Shown piece after piece: positions 45,909 through 54,133 of a stretch of 62,528 nt of DNA. The stretch covers positions 1 through 62,528 of the forward strand of contig NZ_JAUSTK010000031.1 of assembly GCF_030812855.1 (NCBI RefSeq), given 5' to 3'. Both the position numbers and the translations under genes were made by a program. The DNA comes from Paenibacillus wynnii (GTDB taxonomy: Bacteria > Bacillota > Bacilli > Paenibacillales > Paenibacillaceae). Positions within the stretch are counted from its first letter, which is position 1. Each line of letters starts with the position of its first letter. Under the pieces are notes generated by a model. It had not been told where the DNA came from and did no database searches. It saw only the letters and a list, made by a program, of their open reading frames with translations.

Positions 45909-45937
45909 CGTTTTCTCTCCTTTTGGGTAGCTTTCAG

Positions 45938-48364
45938 TTAAACTCGGGTATCCTCAAACAATGCCGTGCGTGTATTCTCATCATTCAGCATTTTTTTCCA
46001 AGGATCAGTAACCTGAGCTAATGCAAAATCAATCCGCGCAGCCAATTCTTTACGGTTCGCTTCATTTTCCAAAATGGCCGTCTGAATGCTCTCCAGCCCC
46101 ATACGCTCCACCCACTCAGAGGTTCTTTCCAGGTAATTCCCGGTTTCGCGGTAGTATTGCATCACAGCGGAGCATACTTCAACGAGTTCATCATCCGTTT
46201 TCACTTTGCAGAAGGAGTCCGCGATCCGCGGTTTGATTCCGCCGTTACCTCCGATAAATACTTCCCAACCGCCGTCATTGCCGACGATACCGATATCCTT
46301 CGTGCAAGATTCTGCACAGTTACGAGGACAGCCGTTAACAGCCATTTTAAATTTAGCAGGGAAATCAAGACGCTCATATTTGCGCTCCATAAGAGCACCC
46401 ATACCCATCGAATCTTGAGTACCGAAGCGGCAGAACTGCGACCCTACACAAGTCTTAACCGTACGAAGGGATTTGGCATAAGCATAACCAGATGGCATAT
46501 CCAGCTCTTCCCATACTTTCGGAACATCCTCTTTCTTCACGCCGATCAGATCCAGACGTTGACCCCCGGTAACCTTAACAACCTTTACATCATACTTCAG
46601 AGATACTTCAGCAATCTTCATCAAGTCTTCAGGTGTTGTTACACCGCCATACATCCGCGGTACAACCGTAAAGGTGCCGTCTTTCTGAATATTAGCGCCC
46701 ATGCGCTCATTCACAAAACGTGATTCCTTCTCATCTTCATGAGTGTCCGGGTAAATCATGCCCAGATAGTAGTTGACCGCCGGGCGGCATTTAGAGCAAC
46801 CTTCCTCTTGTTTCCAGCCCAGTACGTTCATCACTTCTTTGGTTGTTTTTAATCCTTTTGCTGTAATCTCAGCCACGATCTCATCACGGCTTAATGAAGT
46901 ACAACTGCAAATCCCCTGTTTCGCACCTTGCTGAAAGCTGTCACCAAGTACGAATTGAAGAATTTGTTCTACAACCGGTTTACAACCCCCGCAAGAGCGT
47001 GTAGCTCCGGTGCAGGCTTTAATTTCGTCCACTGTTGTAAAACCATTCTCGGTTACAGCATCTACAATTGCCTTTTTGGTTACACCGTTGCAGCCGCAGA
47101 CGATTTCTTCATCTGACATGGCTTCTACGGACATCCCTTTCTTGGCTTCACCGCCACCACAGCAGCCGGTACCCATAACTTCTGCATAGATTTCATCCGT
47201 CATTTCCGATCCTTGCTTAACAAGCTTTTGCAGACTGGCTGATTCGGTTACATCCCCGAACAAGACCGCTCCGACGATGATGTTATTTTTGAGCAATACT
47301 TTCTTGTACGTTTTCTTCCAATCATCCTTGGCCGAGATCACCGTATGTTCAGAGGTTTCCATGAACTCACCGGCTGAGAATACATCGACACCTGATATTT
47401 TTAATTTCGTGGACATCACAGAGCCTTCATACGGCTTCGTGTCCACTCCGCATAGATGTTTAGCTAATACTATTCCCTGCTCAAAAAGCGGAGCAACCAA
47501 TCCGTAACATACTCCGCGGTGTTCCGTACATTCACCAACGGAATACACATTGTCCATCGAGGTTTGCAGATAATCATTAACAACAATCCCACGATTGACT
47601 GTAATATTACTGTCTTTAGCTACCGCTATATTCGGCTTAATTCCAACAGCCATCACAACAAAATCGGCTTCAAGCTCACTTCCATCACTGAAACGCAATC
47701 CGTTTACCCGCTGAGTCCCTGTCAATTCAACTGTTTGTTTGCCCATTGCAAACTTCACACCTTGACGCGTAAGTTCTGACTGCAGCATCGAGGATGCGTT
47801 GCGATCAAGCTGACGCTCCATCAAATCTTCCATCAAATGAACAACCGTTACGTCCATTCCCAGGTTAACGAGACCTTTGGCAGCTTCAAGACCAAGCAAC
47901 CCGCCGCCTATAACAGCAGCCTTCTTATACAGCTTGGCCGCTTCCAGCATAGCATCACAATCTGCGATATCACGGAAGCCTACAACGCCTTCTTTATCAC
48001 ATCCAGGAACAGGTAGGATAAAGGAGTTAGAGCCCGTTGCAATAATTACTTTATCGTAAGAAACCGCCATACCAGAATCTGTTATAACCTGTTTATGGGT
48101 TTCATCAATGTGAGTTACAGTCATTCCAGTGTGTAAGGTAATGTTGTTGTCCTTATACCAATTTAAATCATTCAAAATAATATCATCCACTGTTTTACTA
48201 CCTTCAAGAACGTATGACAGCATGATCCGGTTATAGTTAGGGTGTGGCTCACTTCCGAAGACGGTTATATCATAAGTACCGCCAAGCTTTAAAATCTGCT
48301 CAATGGTGCCAATACCTGCCATACCGTTGCCGACCAATACTAACTGTTCTCTCTTATCTGCCAT
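45938..48364 (-). CDS. nirB: nitrite reductase (NADH) large subunit
   Basis: An 808-residue sirohaem enzyme that reduces nitrite to ammonium with NADH. Order of parts: FAD/NAD-binding domains (VGNGMAGIGTIEQ; GGGLLGLEAAKGL; VYSVGECTEH), a BFD-like [2Fe-2S] domain (CGCN...CGGC), a second BFD-like cysteine set (CSC...CSKC), the ferredoxin-like half, and the sirohaem/[4Fe-4S] ligands TCVGSQFC (CX5C) and CPRNC (CX3C). AAGGAGG selects the ATG at 48364; the earlier start at 48487 would run through the FNR boxes. It is the first gene of nirB-nirD-nirC. Confidence 0.97.
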   Translation of the reverse strand: MADKREQLVLVGNGMAGIGTIEQILKLGGTYDITVFGSEPHPNYNRIMLSYVLEGSKTVDDIILNDLNWYKDNNITLHTGMTVTHIDETHKQVITDSGMAVSYDKVIIATGSNSFILPVPGCDKEGVVGFRDIADCDAMLEAAKLYKKAAVIGGGLLGLEAAKGLVNLGMDVTVVHLMEDLMERQLDRNASSMLQSELTRQGVKFAMGKQTVELTGTQRVNGLRFSDGSELEADFVVMAVGIKPNIAVAKDSNITVNRGIVVNDYLQTSMDNVYSVGECTEHRGVCYGLVAPLFEQGIVLAKHLCGVDTKPYEGSVMSTKLKISGVDVFSAGEFMETSEHTVISAKDDWKKTYKKVLLKNNIIVGAVLFGDVTESASLQKLVKQGSEMTDEIYAEVMGTGCCGGGEAKKGMSVEAMSDEEIVCGCNGVTKKAIVDAVTENGFTTVDEIKACTGATRSCGGCKPVVEQILQFVLGDSFQQGAKQGICSCTSLSRDEIVAEITAKGLKTTKEVMNVLGWKQEEGCSKCRPAVNYYLGMIYPDTHEDEKESRFVNERMGANIQKDGTFTVVPRMYGGVTTPEDLMKIAEVSLKYDVKVVKVTGGQRLDLIGVKKEDVPKVWEELDMPSGYAYAKSLRTVKTCVGSQFCRFGTQDSMGMGALMERKYERLDFPAKFKMAVNGCPRNCAESCTKDIGIVGNDGGWEVFIGGNGGIKPRIADSFCKVKTDDELVEVCSAVMQYYRETGNYLERTSEWVERMGLESIQTAILENEANRKELAARIDFALAQVTDPWKKMLNDENTRTALFEDTRV

Positions 48365-48409
48365 TATAAAGTGCCTCCTTAAAGCTTCTGTGTAAACTCT
48401 TATATTGGT

Positions 48410-48415
48410 ATTATC
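48410..48415 (-). promoter_or_regulatory. candidate -10 element of nirB
   Basis: Minus-strand GATAAT (5 of 6), centred 32 bp from the perfect FNR box at 48437-48452. Confidence 0.6.
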
Positions 48416-48436
48416 GTTTAAAATTTGAAGGGTCAT

Positions 48437-48452
48437 TGTGATTACAATCACA
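48437..48452. promoter_or_regulatory. FNR box proximal to nirB
   Basis: TGTGA-TTACAA-TCACA, a perfect consensus match placed near -41 of the predicted promoter. Confidence 0.85.
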
Positions 48453-48457
48453 ATAGT

Positions 48458-48473
48458 TGTGAATGTTTTCACA
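48458..48473. promoter_or_regulatory. FNR box distal to nirB
   Basis: TGTGA-ATGTTT-TCACA, a second perfect match, centre-to-centre 21 bp (two helical turns) from the proximal box. Confidence 0.8.
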
Positions 48474-48517
48474 TCATTTCGTGACAAAAAATACTATATA
48501 TTTTCTAAAACACAAAT

Positions 48518-48552
48518 AGCCAGATTCCCCAGTAATTTCGGAAATCTGGCAT
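48518..48552 (-). terminator. weak terminator-like hairpin behind the lipoprotein gene
   Basis: Minus-strand GCCAGATTTCC / GGGGAATCTGGC stem with only a poor T-rich tail, 16 bases past the stop at 48568. Confidence 0.5.
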
Positions 48553-48567
48553 TTATTATTTTAATGA

Positions 48568-49275
48568 TTATCGTAAATTTAGAACAATCTCCACTTCATC
48601 CTGAGGACGAAGCTTCATATCCAAACCGTTCTCCATTAGCAGCTTGCCATTAACCTTGACCCTCCAGACTTCATCCGATAGAGGTGAATATTCATTAACC
48701 ATTAGGATATTCTTATTATTTTCGGAGAGCTGCACCAAGCCGCTGTTCTTCAATAAACTCCTAACAGAGGAATCCGCTATAAATCGTAATACATACGATT
48801 GTGTCATCTCCGGGTGATCGCTTGCCCCATTTAAAAACAAAATTACAGATTCAACGGACTCCATATTGCCCTTAGGCATAGCTATTAATTTAATATGATC
48901 CGTTCGATCTACAGCATGATCCCAATCCTCATAGCCGAGTGGTTCATCGCCAACCTTAAGTTCCCACTTCAACTGCGGATCTAGGGAGACATCACTTACC
49001 GAAAGTATACTCTTCCCATCCTCAGCAAATACAACGATCCCGCTATTCCTTAGCAACTCCCGCAGAGTAATGCCTTTCTTGTAGGCACCGCTGAGCTGTT
49101 TGTTTCCACTTCCGTTGAACTCACTGTCGCCCACATAGAAGGATAGAAGAGGACCGTTAACAGTTGCCTCTGTATAGCTGCCTTCCACTTTAGTGTCTAA
49201 GATCGTTGAGCATCCGCCTGCTGACATCATAATAATTAACCCTAGCAATCCGCGCCACAAAAGCTTCGTGGACAT
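48568..49275 (-). CDS. lipoprotein with duplicated domain, function unknown
   Basis: A 235-residue predicted lipoprotein. A short signal peptide ends SAGGC (Cys22). The mature part has two similar units: one around LRELLRNSGIVVFAEDGKSIL, the other around VRSLLKNSGLVQLSENNKNIL. Each ends in a W-[KR]-V-[GN]-[DG] stretch like the VNGK turn of DUF4430-type domains; this assignment is tentative. GGCGGTG is a modest ribosome binding site. It lies between nirB and scdA but shows no clear functional link. Confidence 0.65.
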   Translation of the reverse strand: MSTKLLWRGLLGLIIMMSAGGCSTILDTKVEGSYTEATVNGPLLSFYVGDSEFNGSGNKQLSGAYKKGITLRELLRNSGIVVFAEDGKSILSVSDVSLDPQLKWELKVGDEPLGYEDWDHAVDRTDHIKLIAMPKGNMESVESVILFLNGASDHPEMTQSYVLRFIADSSVRSLLKNSGLVQLSENNKNILMVNEYSPLSDEVWRVKVNGKLLMENGLDMKLRPQDEVEIVLNLR

Positions 49276-49388
49276 TTACCCGCACCGCCTTATCCCGTCT
49301 AAAGAATAATATCTACTATAAGGATAACGCAAGCAAGCCTCCTTCTCAAATAATCCTTGCGGGCACCTGAAAAAAACGGTCGTAGGAT

Positions 49389-49420
49389 CAAAAAAGAGAG
49401 CCCCTGTTAGCAGGGACTCC
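49389..49420 (-). terminator. terminator behind scdA
   Basis: Minus-strand GAGTCCCTGCTAACAGGGGCTC followed by TCTTTTTT, 17 bases past the stop. Confidence 0.88.
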
Positions 49421-49436
49421 TATTAAATTGCTGTAA

Positions 49437-50141
49437 TTATTGGTATCTAGGGAACAATATATTATTTTCTAAATGAACATGTTCAAAAGTCATGCCTTCC
49501 AACTCTTCAAGCCGTGCATAGGTTAAACGATAGGTTGTGCAAGCGTGGCCCGGTGGAGTGAAGTCATTGGTAATTAGACGCATCTGCTTCAAAATATCCC
49601 CCGCTGCATCATGCTCATCTTCTAGATCATGAAGAGCCTCACGAAGTTCTGCCAGCGCTGCTTCATTAGGATTGGCTATATAGCTAAGAATCTTCGGAAA
49701 TTCACTCTCTTCTTCTTTGGCTGTATGTTGAAAGAGTTCTTCTTTGAGTGTGTTAAACAGCGTATACAGTTCTGCCAAGTGGGGGGAATCCTCACCATGA
49801 ACACGGAACACCTTGGTTACATTTTGCCCGATCAAGGGTAACTCTTCACGCAGGAAACGGTGATGCTTGTTCACAATATGGGATATAAGCTCATCAGAAG
49901 GTGCCGAGTTCCATACCATGTCTTCTTCAAGTACCGGATATTCTTCCAGCAATTTATACAAATCGCCAATTACAGCTTCCGGGTCCAATCCGCGCTCACT
50001 AACTGCTTCGCCTAGTGGTTTGGCACCGCCACAGCAGAAGTCAATCTTGTTCGCTTTGAAATAATCAGCAGATTTAGGAAACTGCAGTACGATATCTCTC
50101 ACCATTGCTTCATTATTAAAAAAAGGTAATTTGGTAGCCAT
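49437..50141 (-). CDS. scdA: iron-sulfur cluster repair di-iron protein (RIC/YtfE)
   Basis: A 234-residue ScdA/YtfE-family protein that repairs iron-sulfur clusters damaged by NO or oxidants. The N-terminal DUF542 domain has DFCCGG with Cys36/Cys37. The rest is a hemerythrin-like four-helix bundle with spaced His/Glu ligands (KHHRFLREEL, AKEEESEFP, LEDEHDAAG, FEHVHLENNILFP). AAGGAGG precedes the ATG. An FNR-like box upstream and its position near nirBD and hmp tie it to anaerobic nitrosative stress. Confidence 0.96.
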   Translation of the reverse strand: MATKLPFFNNEAMVRDIVLQFPKSADYFKANKIDFCCGGAKPLGEAVSERGLDPEAVIGDLYKLLEEYPVLEEDMVWNSAPSDELISHIVNKHHRFLREELPLIGQNVTKVFRVHGEDSPHLAELYTLFNTLKEELFQHTAKEEESEFPKILSYIANPNEAALAELREALHDLEDEHDAAGDILKQMRLITNDFTPPGHACTTYRLTYARLEELEGMTFEHVHLENNILFPRYQ

Positions 50142-50215
50142 TAAGGTTCCTCCTTAGGTTGTTGGATCAGGTTTTCTTCTACCTCTCCACCTTACCCCTG
50201 AAAGGAATACCCCCT

Positions 50216-50231
50216 TGTGATTATAATCACT
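50216..50231. promoter_or_regulatory. FNR-like box upstream of scdA
   Basis: TGTGA-TTATAA-TCACT, 9 of 10 consensus positions. A weak -10-like TAAGGT lies at the class II distance. Confidence 0.75.
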
Positions 50232-50245
50232 GAAATTAAATCTCT

Positions 50246-50971
50246 TTATTGAACAAAGGCTTCCATATATGTCCGCTTACCCTCAGAATCTTTTAAATAA
50301 GGACCCAAACCAGAAAATTGGGCTTGGTTCACATATACACCTGTCATCCATCTTCCTTCAGTCAAGCCGCCCTCCCACTGAAGAACCAGATGTGGAGCGG
50401 AGATCCATTCCTGATACACGCGTATATTGTTGCCGTTATACTCTTTAAACGGTTTGGAAAGCTCTCTAAAGCGTACATCGCTAATATAAGTGGGTACAAA
50501 ATAAGATGCAATCGTCTCCAATTCTTCACCATCAAACAAGGTTTCTCCACCCAGGAAAGGATGAAACAACAACGTTTTCTCAAAGATGGACCATATGGTG
50601 GCCTGCAGCATCATACTTTGTCTTCTACCGTTATGAAATTTGTATGCACGCTGATTAAGTAGTTTGTCATTATCCTGATAGAAGTCGTTTGATTCCAAGC
50701 AATGCCGCTCACAGCCGATACATTTCCAGCCAGACGGACCTTGTATCCATTTCTGAAATACAGTCCCGCTATCGTTATCACCTTTGTATAGGGATGAAAT
50801 GAACTCGTAAGGAACTCCAATCCAGGCATCCCATAAAAAATCCGGAAGATGGCTGTGAAGCATATGCAGCGCCTTGTCGTAAATTAACTGGACTTTGACG
50901 GAAGCCTCCTCCAACTCGGCAGCATCCTTTTTTCCATACTTAATCTCCCGGGAAAACAGGGTCGTTCTCAT
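50246..50971 (-). CDS. hypothetical protein with a CxxCxxxC motif
   Basis: A 241-residue soluble protein that I do not recognise. AGGAGG eight bases upstream of the ATG at 50971 sets the start; the longer frame from 51028 has none. Visible features are a charged helical N-terminus (about 1-45), a tryptophan-rich central part, a CIGCERHC cluster near residue 85 that could bind metal, and many aromatic residues throughout. It ends 15 bp before the FNR-like box of scdA and is read towards it. Function unknown; a role in redox or metal handling is only a guess from context. Confidence 0.7.
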   Translation of the reverse strand: MRTTLFSREIKYGKKDAAELEEASVKVQLIYDKALHMLHSHLPDFLWDAWIGVPYEFISSLYKGDNDSGTVFQKWIQGPSGWKCIGCERHCLESNDFYQDNDKLLNQRAYKFHNGRRQSMMLQATIWSIFEKTLLFHPFLGGETLFDGEELETIASYFVPTYISDVRFRELSKPFKEYNGNNIRVYQEWISAPHLVLQWEGGLTEGRWMTGVYVNQAQFSGLGPYLKDSEGKRTYMEAFVQ

Positions 50972-51104
50972 CTTCCTCGCCTCCTGAAAGTTTTGCTTGG
51001 CAAAACCCAAATTAGTAAGCGCTTCCACTGCGGGCAGAGTGACGGTTTTTTCTATTATATTACATACCAGCCGATGAAGTGCAAGTTTTTAATTAATAAA
51101 ATTC

Positions 51105-51219
51105 AAAAAGAAACAGCTTCACCGCCCTCAACGGGAGCCTATGCTTCCGAAGCAGCGATACTCCGTATCGCTTTCAGGTATCCGTTTCTCGTAGAAATAT
51201 AAGAAAGTATACTAAAAAC
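51105..51219 (+). repeat. family B repeat (copy 1, left part, split by a MITE)
   Basis: Aligns with 61339-61455 over about 110 bp, including GGGAGCCTATGCTTCCGAAG and GCGATACTCCGTATCGC. It is closed by an outer inverted pair (AGAAAC.G / CCGTTTCT). Its right arm continues at 51524-51546 after the inserted element. Confidence 0.85.
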
Positions 51220-51523
51220 GGTTCTAAACCAAAATTAGTGGTTGACGAAATACCCTACACCTCTATGCGAACTGTATAGCCGCTATTTAAGTCTCAAAAG
51301 GTCATGCGAATCCCAAGCGGACTCAGGAGACGCTATTCAATCAAAAACAGCCTCTTTTGGAAAGAAAACTGCTCAGGTAGCGTCCCTGGTGTCCGTAAAA
51401 ATTCCAAATCGTCCGGTTTTGCTCCAATAAGGTTTTCTCTGTCCGGTTTACGCACGGGTTCTCTCTTTTTGGTTCGACAAGACTCTAGGTCAACCCCTAA
51501 TTTTGAGATAGAGCCCTAAAAAC
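51212..51523. mobile_element. MITE-like element with ISL3-like ends and 8-bp target duplication
   Basis: The direct repeat CTAAAAAC at 51212-51219 and 51516-51523 brackets a 296-bp element (51220-51515). Its ends are inverted repeats: left GGTTCTAAACC then AAAATTAGTGGTTGAC; right (inverted) GGCTCTATCTC then AAAATTAGGGGTTGAC, 22 of 27 identical. The GGCTCT...GGTTGAC end and the 8-bp duplication are those of ISL3-family transposons. No transposase is inside, so movement would need one in trans. The uninterrupted target is visible in the family B copy at 61441-61460. Confidence 0.85.
51250..51445 (+). repeat. family C repeat region (copy 2)
   Basis: Shares about 190 bp with 60007-60198, including ACTGTATAGCCGCTATTTAAG and AAAACAGCCTCTTTTGG. 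The inner part 51318-51395 has inverted ends (CGGACTCAGGAGACGCTATT / GGTAGCGTCCCTGGTGTCCG). It lies wholly inside the ISL3-like MITE. Confidence 0.8.
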
Positions 51524-51546
51524 TTATACTTTCTTATATTAAAAAA
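51524..51546 (+). repeat. family B repeat (copy 1, right arm)
   Basis: TTATACTTTCTTATATT then A-run: the right arm of the 17-bp inverted repeat whose left arm is at 51195-51211. It abuts the T-run of the next terminator. Confidence 0.75.
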
Positions 51547-51574
51547 GCCTCTTCCCTTGAAGGGGAAGAGGTTT
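51541..51574 (-). terminator. terminator behind the HxlR-type gene
   Basis: Minus-strand AACCTCTTCCCC-TTCA-AGGGAAGAGGCTT followed by TTTT. Confidence 0.88.
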
Positions 51575-51598
51575 ACCTGCAGCTGCTGCTGATGAGAA

Positions 51599-51919
51599 TT
51601 ACTTCACCCAGGATTCTGCCCAGGATTGAATTTGCTTCATAACAGGTTCCAGTGCGCGGCCTTTGTCTGTCAATTCATATTCAATGCGTACCGGTGTCTC
51701 AGGATACACATGACGAACTAGAATACCTTCACTTTCCAAATCCTTCATCCGCTCAGACAGCATCTTATCACTCATCGTGGGGATTAGACCGGAAATGTCT
51801 TTAAACCGCTTCGGTCCGCTCATCAACGTCTGAATAATAAGGCCATTCCATCGTTTGCCTAAAAAGGAGAAGGCCGTTTCAAATCTGGGACACATCGTGC
51901 TCACATGATGTTCTTCCAT
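51599..51919 (-). CDS. HxlR-family transcriptional regulator
   Basis: A 106-residue winged-helix regulator of the HxlR/YodB type. The hallmark segments are GKRWNGLIIQTLMSGPKRFKDI and MLSERMKDLESEGILVR. Cys10, near the N-terminus, matches the position of the redox-sensing cysteine of YodB/HypR-like members, so thiol or quinone sensing is plausible. AGAGGTGAG selects the ATG at 51919 over a GTG at 51928. An inverted repeat (CTAAATG...CACTTAG, 51936-51957) just upstream may be its own operator. Confidence 0.9.
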   Translation of the reverse strand: MEEHHVSTMCPRFETAFSFLGKRWNGLIIQTLMSGPKRFKDISGLIPTMSDKMLSERMKDLESEGILVRHVYPETPVRIEYELTDKGRALEPVMKQIQSWAESWVK

Positions 51920-51935
51920 TTTTCTCACCTCTCAC

Positions 51936-51957
51936 TAAGTGAAAACTTACATTTAGT
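51936..51957. promoter_or_regulatory. possible operator of the HxlR-type regulator
   Basis: Inverted pair CTAAGTG...CATTTAG between the promoter region and the start codon, about 20 bp upstream of the ATG. Autoregulation is common in this family. Confidence 0.35.
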
Positions 51958-52045
51958 TAGTATATATAATTTTAACACATTTTAAACCTATTGAACATCG
52001 TTTACCAAAAAAAAGTTCATCTACTTATCTATTATATCCTTGCTG

Positions 52046-52369
52046 TCAATCCCCTTTTTCCTGTGCCGAGACCCTCTGTGAAATAGCTTCTGTAACCACA
52101 TAAGCTAAGTCATCATTGTTGTAAAGCGAAAGTACACCGAGAACAGTATCATCAGAAATAAATCCTGCCTCTTCCTCGGAAACCGTCAATTCCAACGCTT
52201 TGCGAAGTGGCTCGTTACCGGCCTGCTGCGGATAAGCTTGTAGATATAATGCTTCCGGATCCAGACTATTATTTACGCACCACTGCGCAAAAACAAGAAT
52301 CATCATTTCCTCATCCCGTTTGTAGCTTTCTACAATCTTTTCTTCCATTGATTTATGGTAATCGTCCAT
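52046..52369 (-). CDS. small acidic hypothetical protein
   Basis: A 107-residue soluble, acidic, mostly helical protein with no motif I recognise. GGAGGGGAG lies well spaced before the ATG, supporting translation. It follows the Gfo/Idh-type oxidoreductase by 15 bp and so belongs to the same transcript. Function unknown. Confidence 0.75.
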   Translation of the reverse strand: MDDYHKSMEEKIVESYKRDEEMMILVFAQWCVNNSLDPEALYLQAYPQQAGNEPLRKALELTVSEEEAGFISDDTVLGVLSLYNNDDLAYVVTEAISQRVSAQEKGD

Positions 52370-52384
52370 GTTGTCTCCCCTCCT

Positions 52385-53320
52385 TCAGTCCGTAAGCTCC
52401 GCAGCAAGTATATGACTAGGCAGTACTTCAGCTGCGGAAATCCCGCATTGCTCCGGTGTATGTATGTTTTTTAGAAAATGGTCCACTACGCCGCTGAATC
52501 CTCTTCGCTCTAGAATGGTATCCCAGCTGCCAAAGCCCTGATTACGCGGAAGAGCACCCTGCTCATACAATACAGCGCGTTCCATATCGACTACCTCAAC
52601 TGATCTTCCGTTTCCATGCAGCTCCAGCTTCTCCAGATCGGCTCCAGCCTCACGAATCATGCTGTACATCCCAATGGCACCATTCTCCCAGCCTAGCATG
52701 CCAGACGCTTGCAGCAGACGTCCCTCTTCATTGCTCCGTAGATTGCCCCGAAGCAACTCGTAATCTCCACCACACAACCATAAGAGCAAATCGAGCATGT
52801 GGATCAAGTCATCATGCACCGTCTCATGACTGCTACCCTTTTGCAGCTTGGTACGGTGTTTAATTGCGCTGCAATGGCTAATTCCGCCGTTTTTCTCCAG
52901 CCAAGCTTTGGCAGCTGCATACATAGGGGCAAAACGTCGGTTGAATCCAACTGCCAGAAGAAGTTCTTTTTCCTGCGCAAGCTCCGCTAAACGTTTAGAT
53001 TCGTCCAGTTGATAGGACAATGGTTTATCAACATAAACAGCAACGCCATGATTCAGGCATTTCGAAACAATGTCAAAATGGGTAGGCGTTGGGCTATGCA
53101 CAAACACTGCATCTAAATCCCAGGACAACAGCTCGTCCAAATTAGTGGTACCCTTGGGAAAGCGGTAGGAGTTCACTGTACCCTGAACCGTTGCAGGTGA
53201 ATGGCTAAGCACACCCACTACCTCCGCTTCATTGTGACGCGACAGCAGCGGCAGGTATACCTTTCGGGCAATGTCTCCAAGTCCAATCAGGGCAATTCTT
53301 TTTCGTTGTTGATCCTTCAT
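52385..53320 (-). CDS. Gfo/Idh/MocA-family oxidoreductase
   Basis: A 311-residue NAD(P)-dependent sugar or inositol dehydrogenase-like protein. The Rossmann motif near the N-terminus is IALIGLGDIARKVYLPLL, followed by VDKPLSYQ, the conserved EKP-type lysine motif with Asp in place of Glu. The C-terminal alpha/beta domain carries KHRTKLQKGS and HDDLIHMLDLLLWL. GAGGTGAT selects the ATG at 53320 rather than an upstream GTG. Substrate unknown. Confidence 0.9.
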   Translation of the reverse strand: MKDQQRKRIALIGLGDIARKVYLPLLSRHNEAEVVGVLSHSPATVQGTVNSYRFPKGTTNLDELLSWDLDAVFVHSPTPTHFDIVSKCLNHGVAVYVDKPLSYQLDESKRLAELAQEKELLLAVGFNRRFAPMYAAAKAWLEKNGGISHCSAIKHRTKLQKGSSHETVHDDLIHMLDLLLWLCGGDYELLRGNLRSNEEGRLLQASGMLGWENGAIGMYSMIREAGADLEKLELHGNGRSVEVVDMERAVLYEQGALPRNQGFGSWDTILERRGFSGVVDHFLKNIHTPEQCGISAAEVLPSHILAAELTD

Positions 53321-53476
53321 TATAACCATCACCTCGTAGCCTGTGATTATGTATCACGTCTTCACTCTTCTCGATATTATACCTTGTCGAAGCATTGTCG
53401 AGAAATGATCTTTGCTTCTATTGTTCGCTTTTTTTCAGTATGATGAAGTGAAATACTCCTAAGGGGCAATATTAAG

Positions 53477-54079
53477 ATGAGAAAATGGTTGCTAGCTATC
53501 CTGTATGTGTCGGGGATGGGCGCCGCGTTTATTTACAGAGAATCCATACTTGACTGGATGAGACAGGATCAAAGCTTGGTCTTAACTTTTTTGGCAGCTA
53601 CTTTGCTGGCTCTGTTTCCAGTCGTCCCATATAAAGTAGTCATAGGCTTGTTTGGATATGTATATGGCAGTGTTGGCGGCGCCGCACTTTGCTGGGGGGC
53701 CACAACATTTGCCGCGGCTCTAATGTTCGTTTGTGTTAAATATTTATTTAAGGGAAGTGCAAAGAGGTATCTCACCTCCACACCGGCTCTTGATAAGTTT
53801 ACTACAGCTGTGGAGAAGCGGCCTTTCGCTTCCGTCGTATTAGCACGGCTAATACCGATAATCCCTCAGGCAGCGGTTAACATTTATGCCGGTGCAGCCG
53901 GCCTGCCCTTCGGAAGCTTTCTTCTTGCTACAGCTATAGGCAAAATTCCGGGTATCGCGTTATTTTCTTTTCTGGGAGACAATCTTTTTCAACATCCGCT
54001 GAGTGCTGTAGCTGCTATAGTGATCTATATTTCCGTTCTCGGACTTTCCTGGATAGTTTTGCGTACTGGATTTATTTGA
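53477..54079 (+). CDS. TVP38/TMEM64-family membrane protein
   Basis: A 200-residue membrane protein of the SNARE-associated (VTT/DedA-like) family with about five to six helices. Family features are FPVVPYKVVIGLFGYVYGSVGGAALCWGA and LARLIPIIPQAAVNIYAGAAG, with a GKIPG turn. Related proteins act in lipid or membrane homeostasis; the role here is unknown. AAGGGG is ten bases before the ATG. It lies upstream of msrAB in the same direction, 54 bp apart. Confidence 0.9.
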   Translation: MRKWLLAILYVSGMGAAFIYRESILDWMRQDQSLVLTFLAATLLALFPVVPYKVVIGLFGYVYGSVGGAALCWGATTFAAALMFVCVKYLFKGSAKRYLTSTPALDKFTTAVEKRPFASVVLARLIPIIPQAAVNIYAGAAGLPFGSFLLATAIGKIPGIALFSFLGDNLFQHPLSAVAAIVIYISVLGLSWIVLRTGFI

Positions 54080-54133
54080 ATTATAATTAAATTGTGATCT
54101 ATTTAATTGCATTTTGTTATCGGAGGGATATCA

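Noticed and set aside
45938..48487. Longer nirB start at 48487
   Set aside because: It would place both FNR boxes and the predicted promoter inside the coding sequence; AAGGAGG selects 48364.
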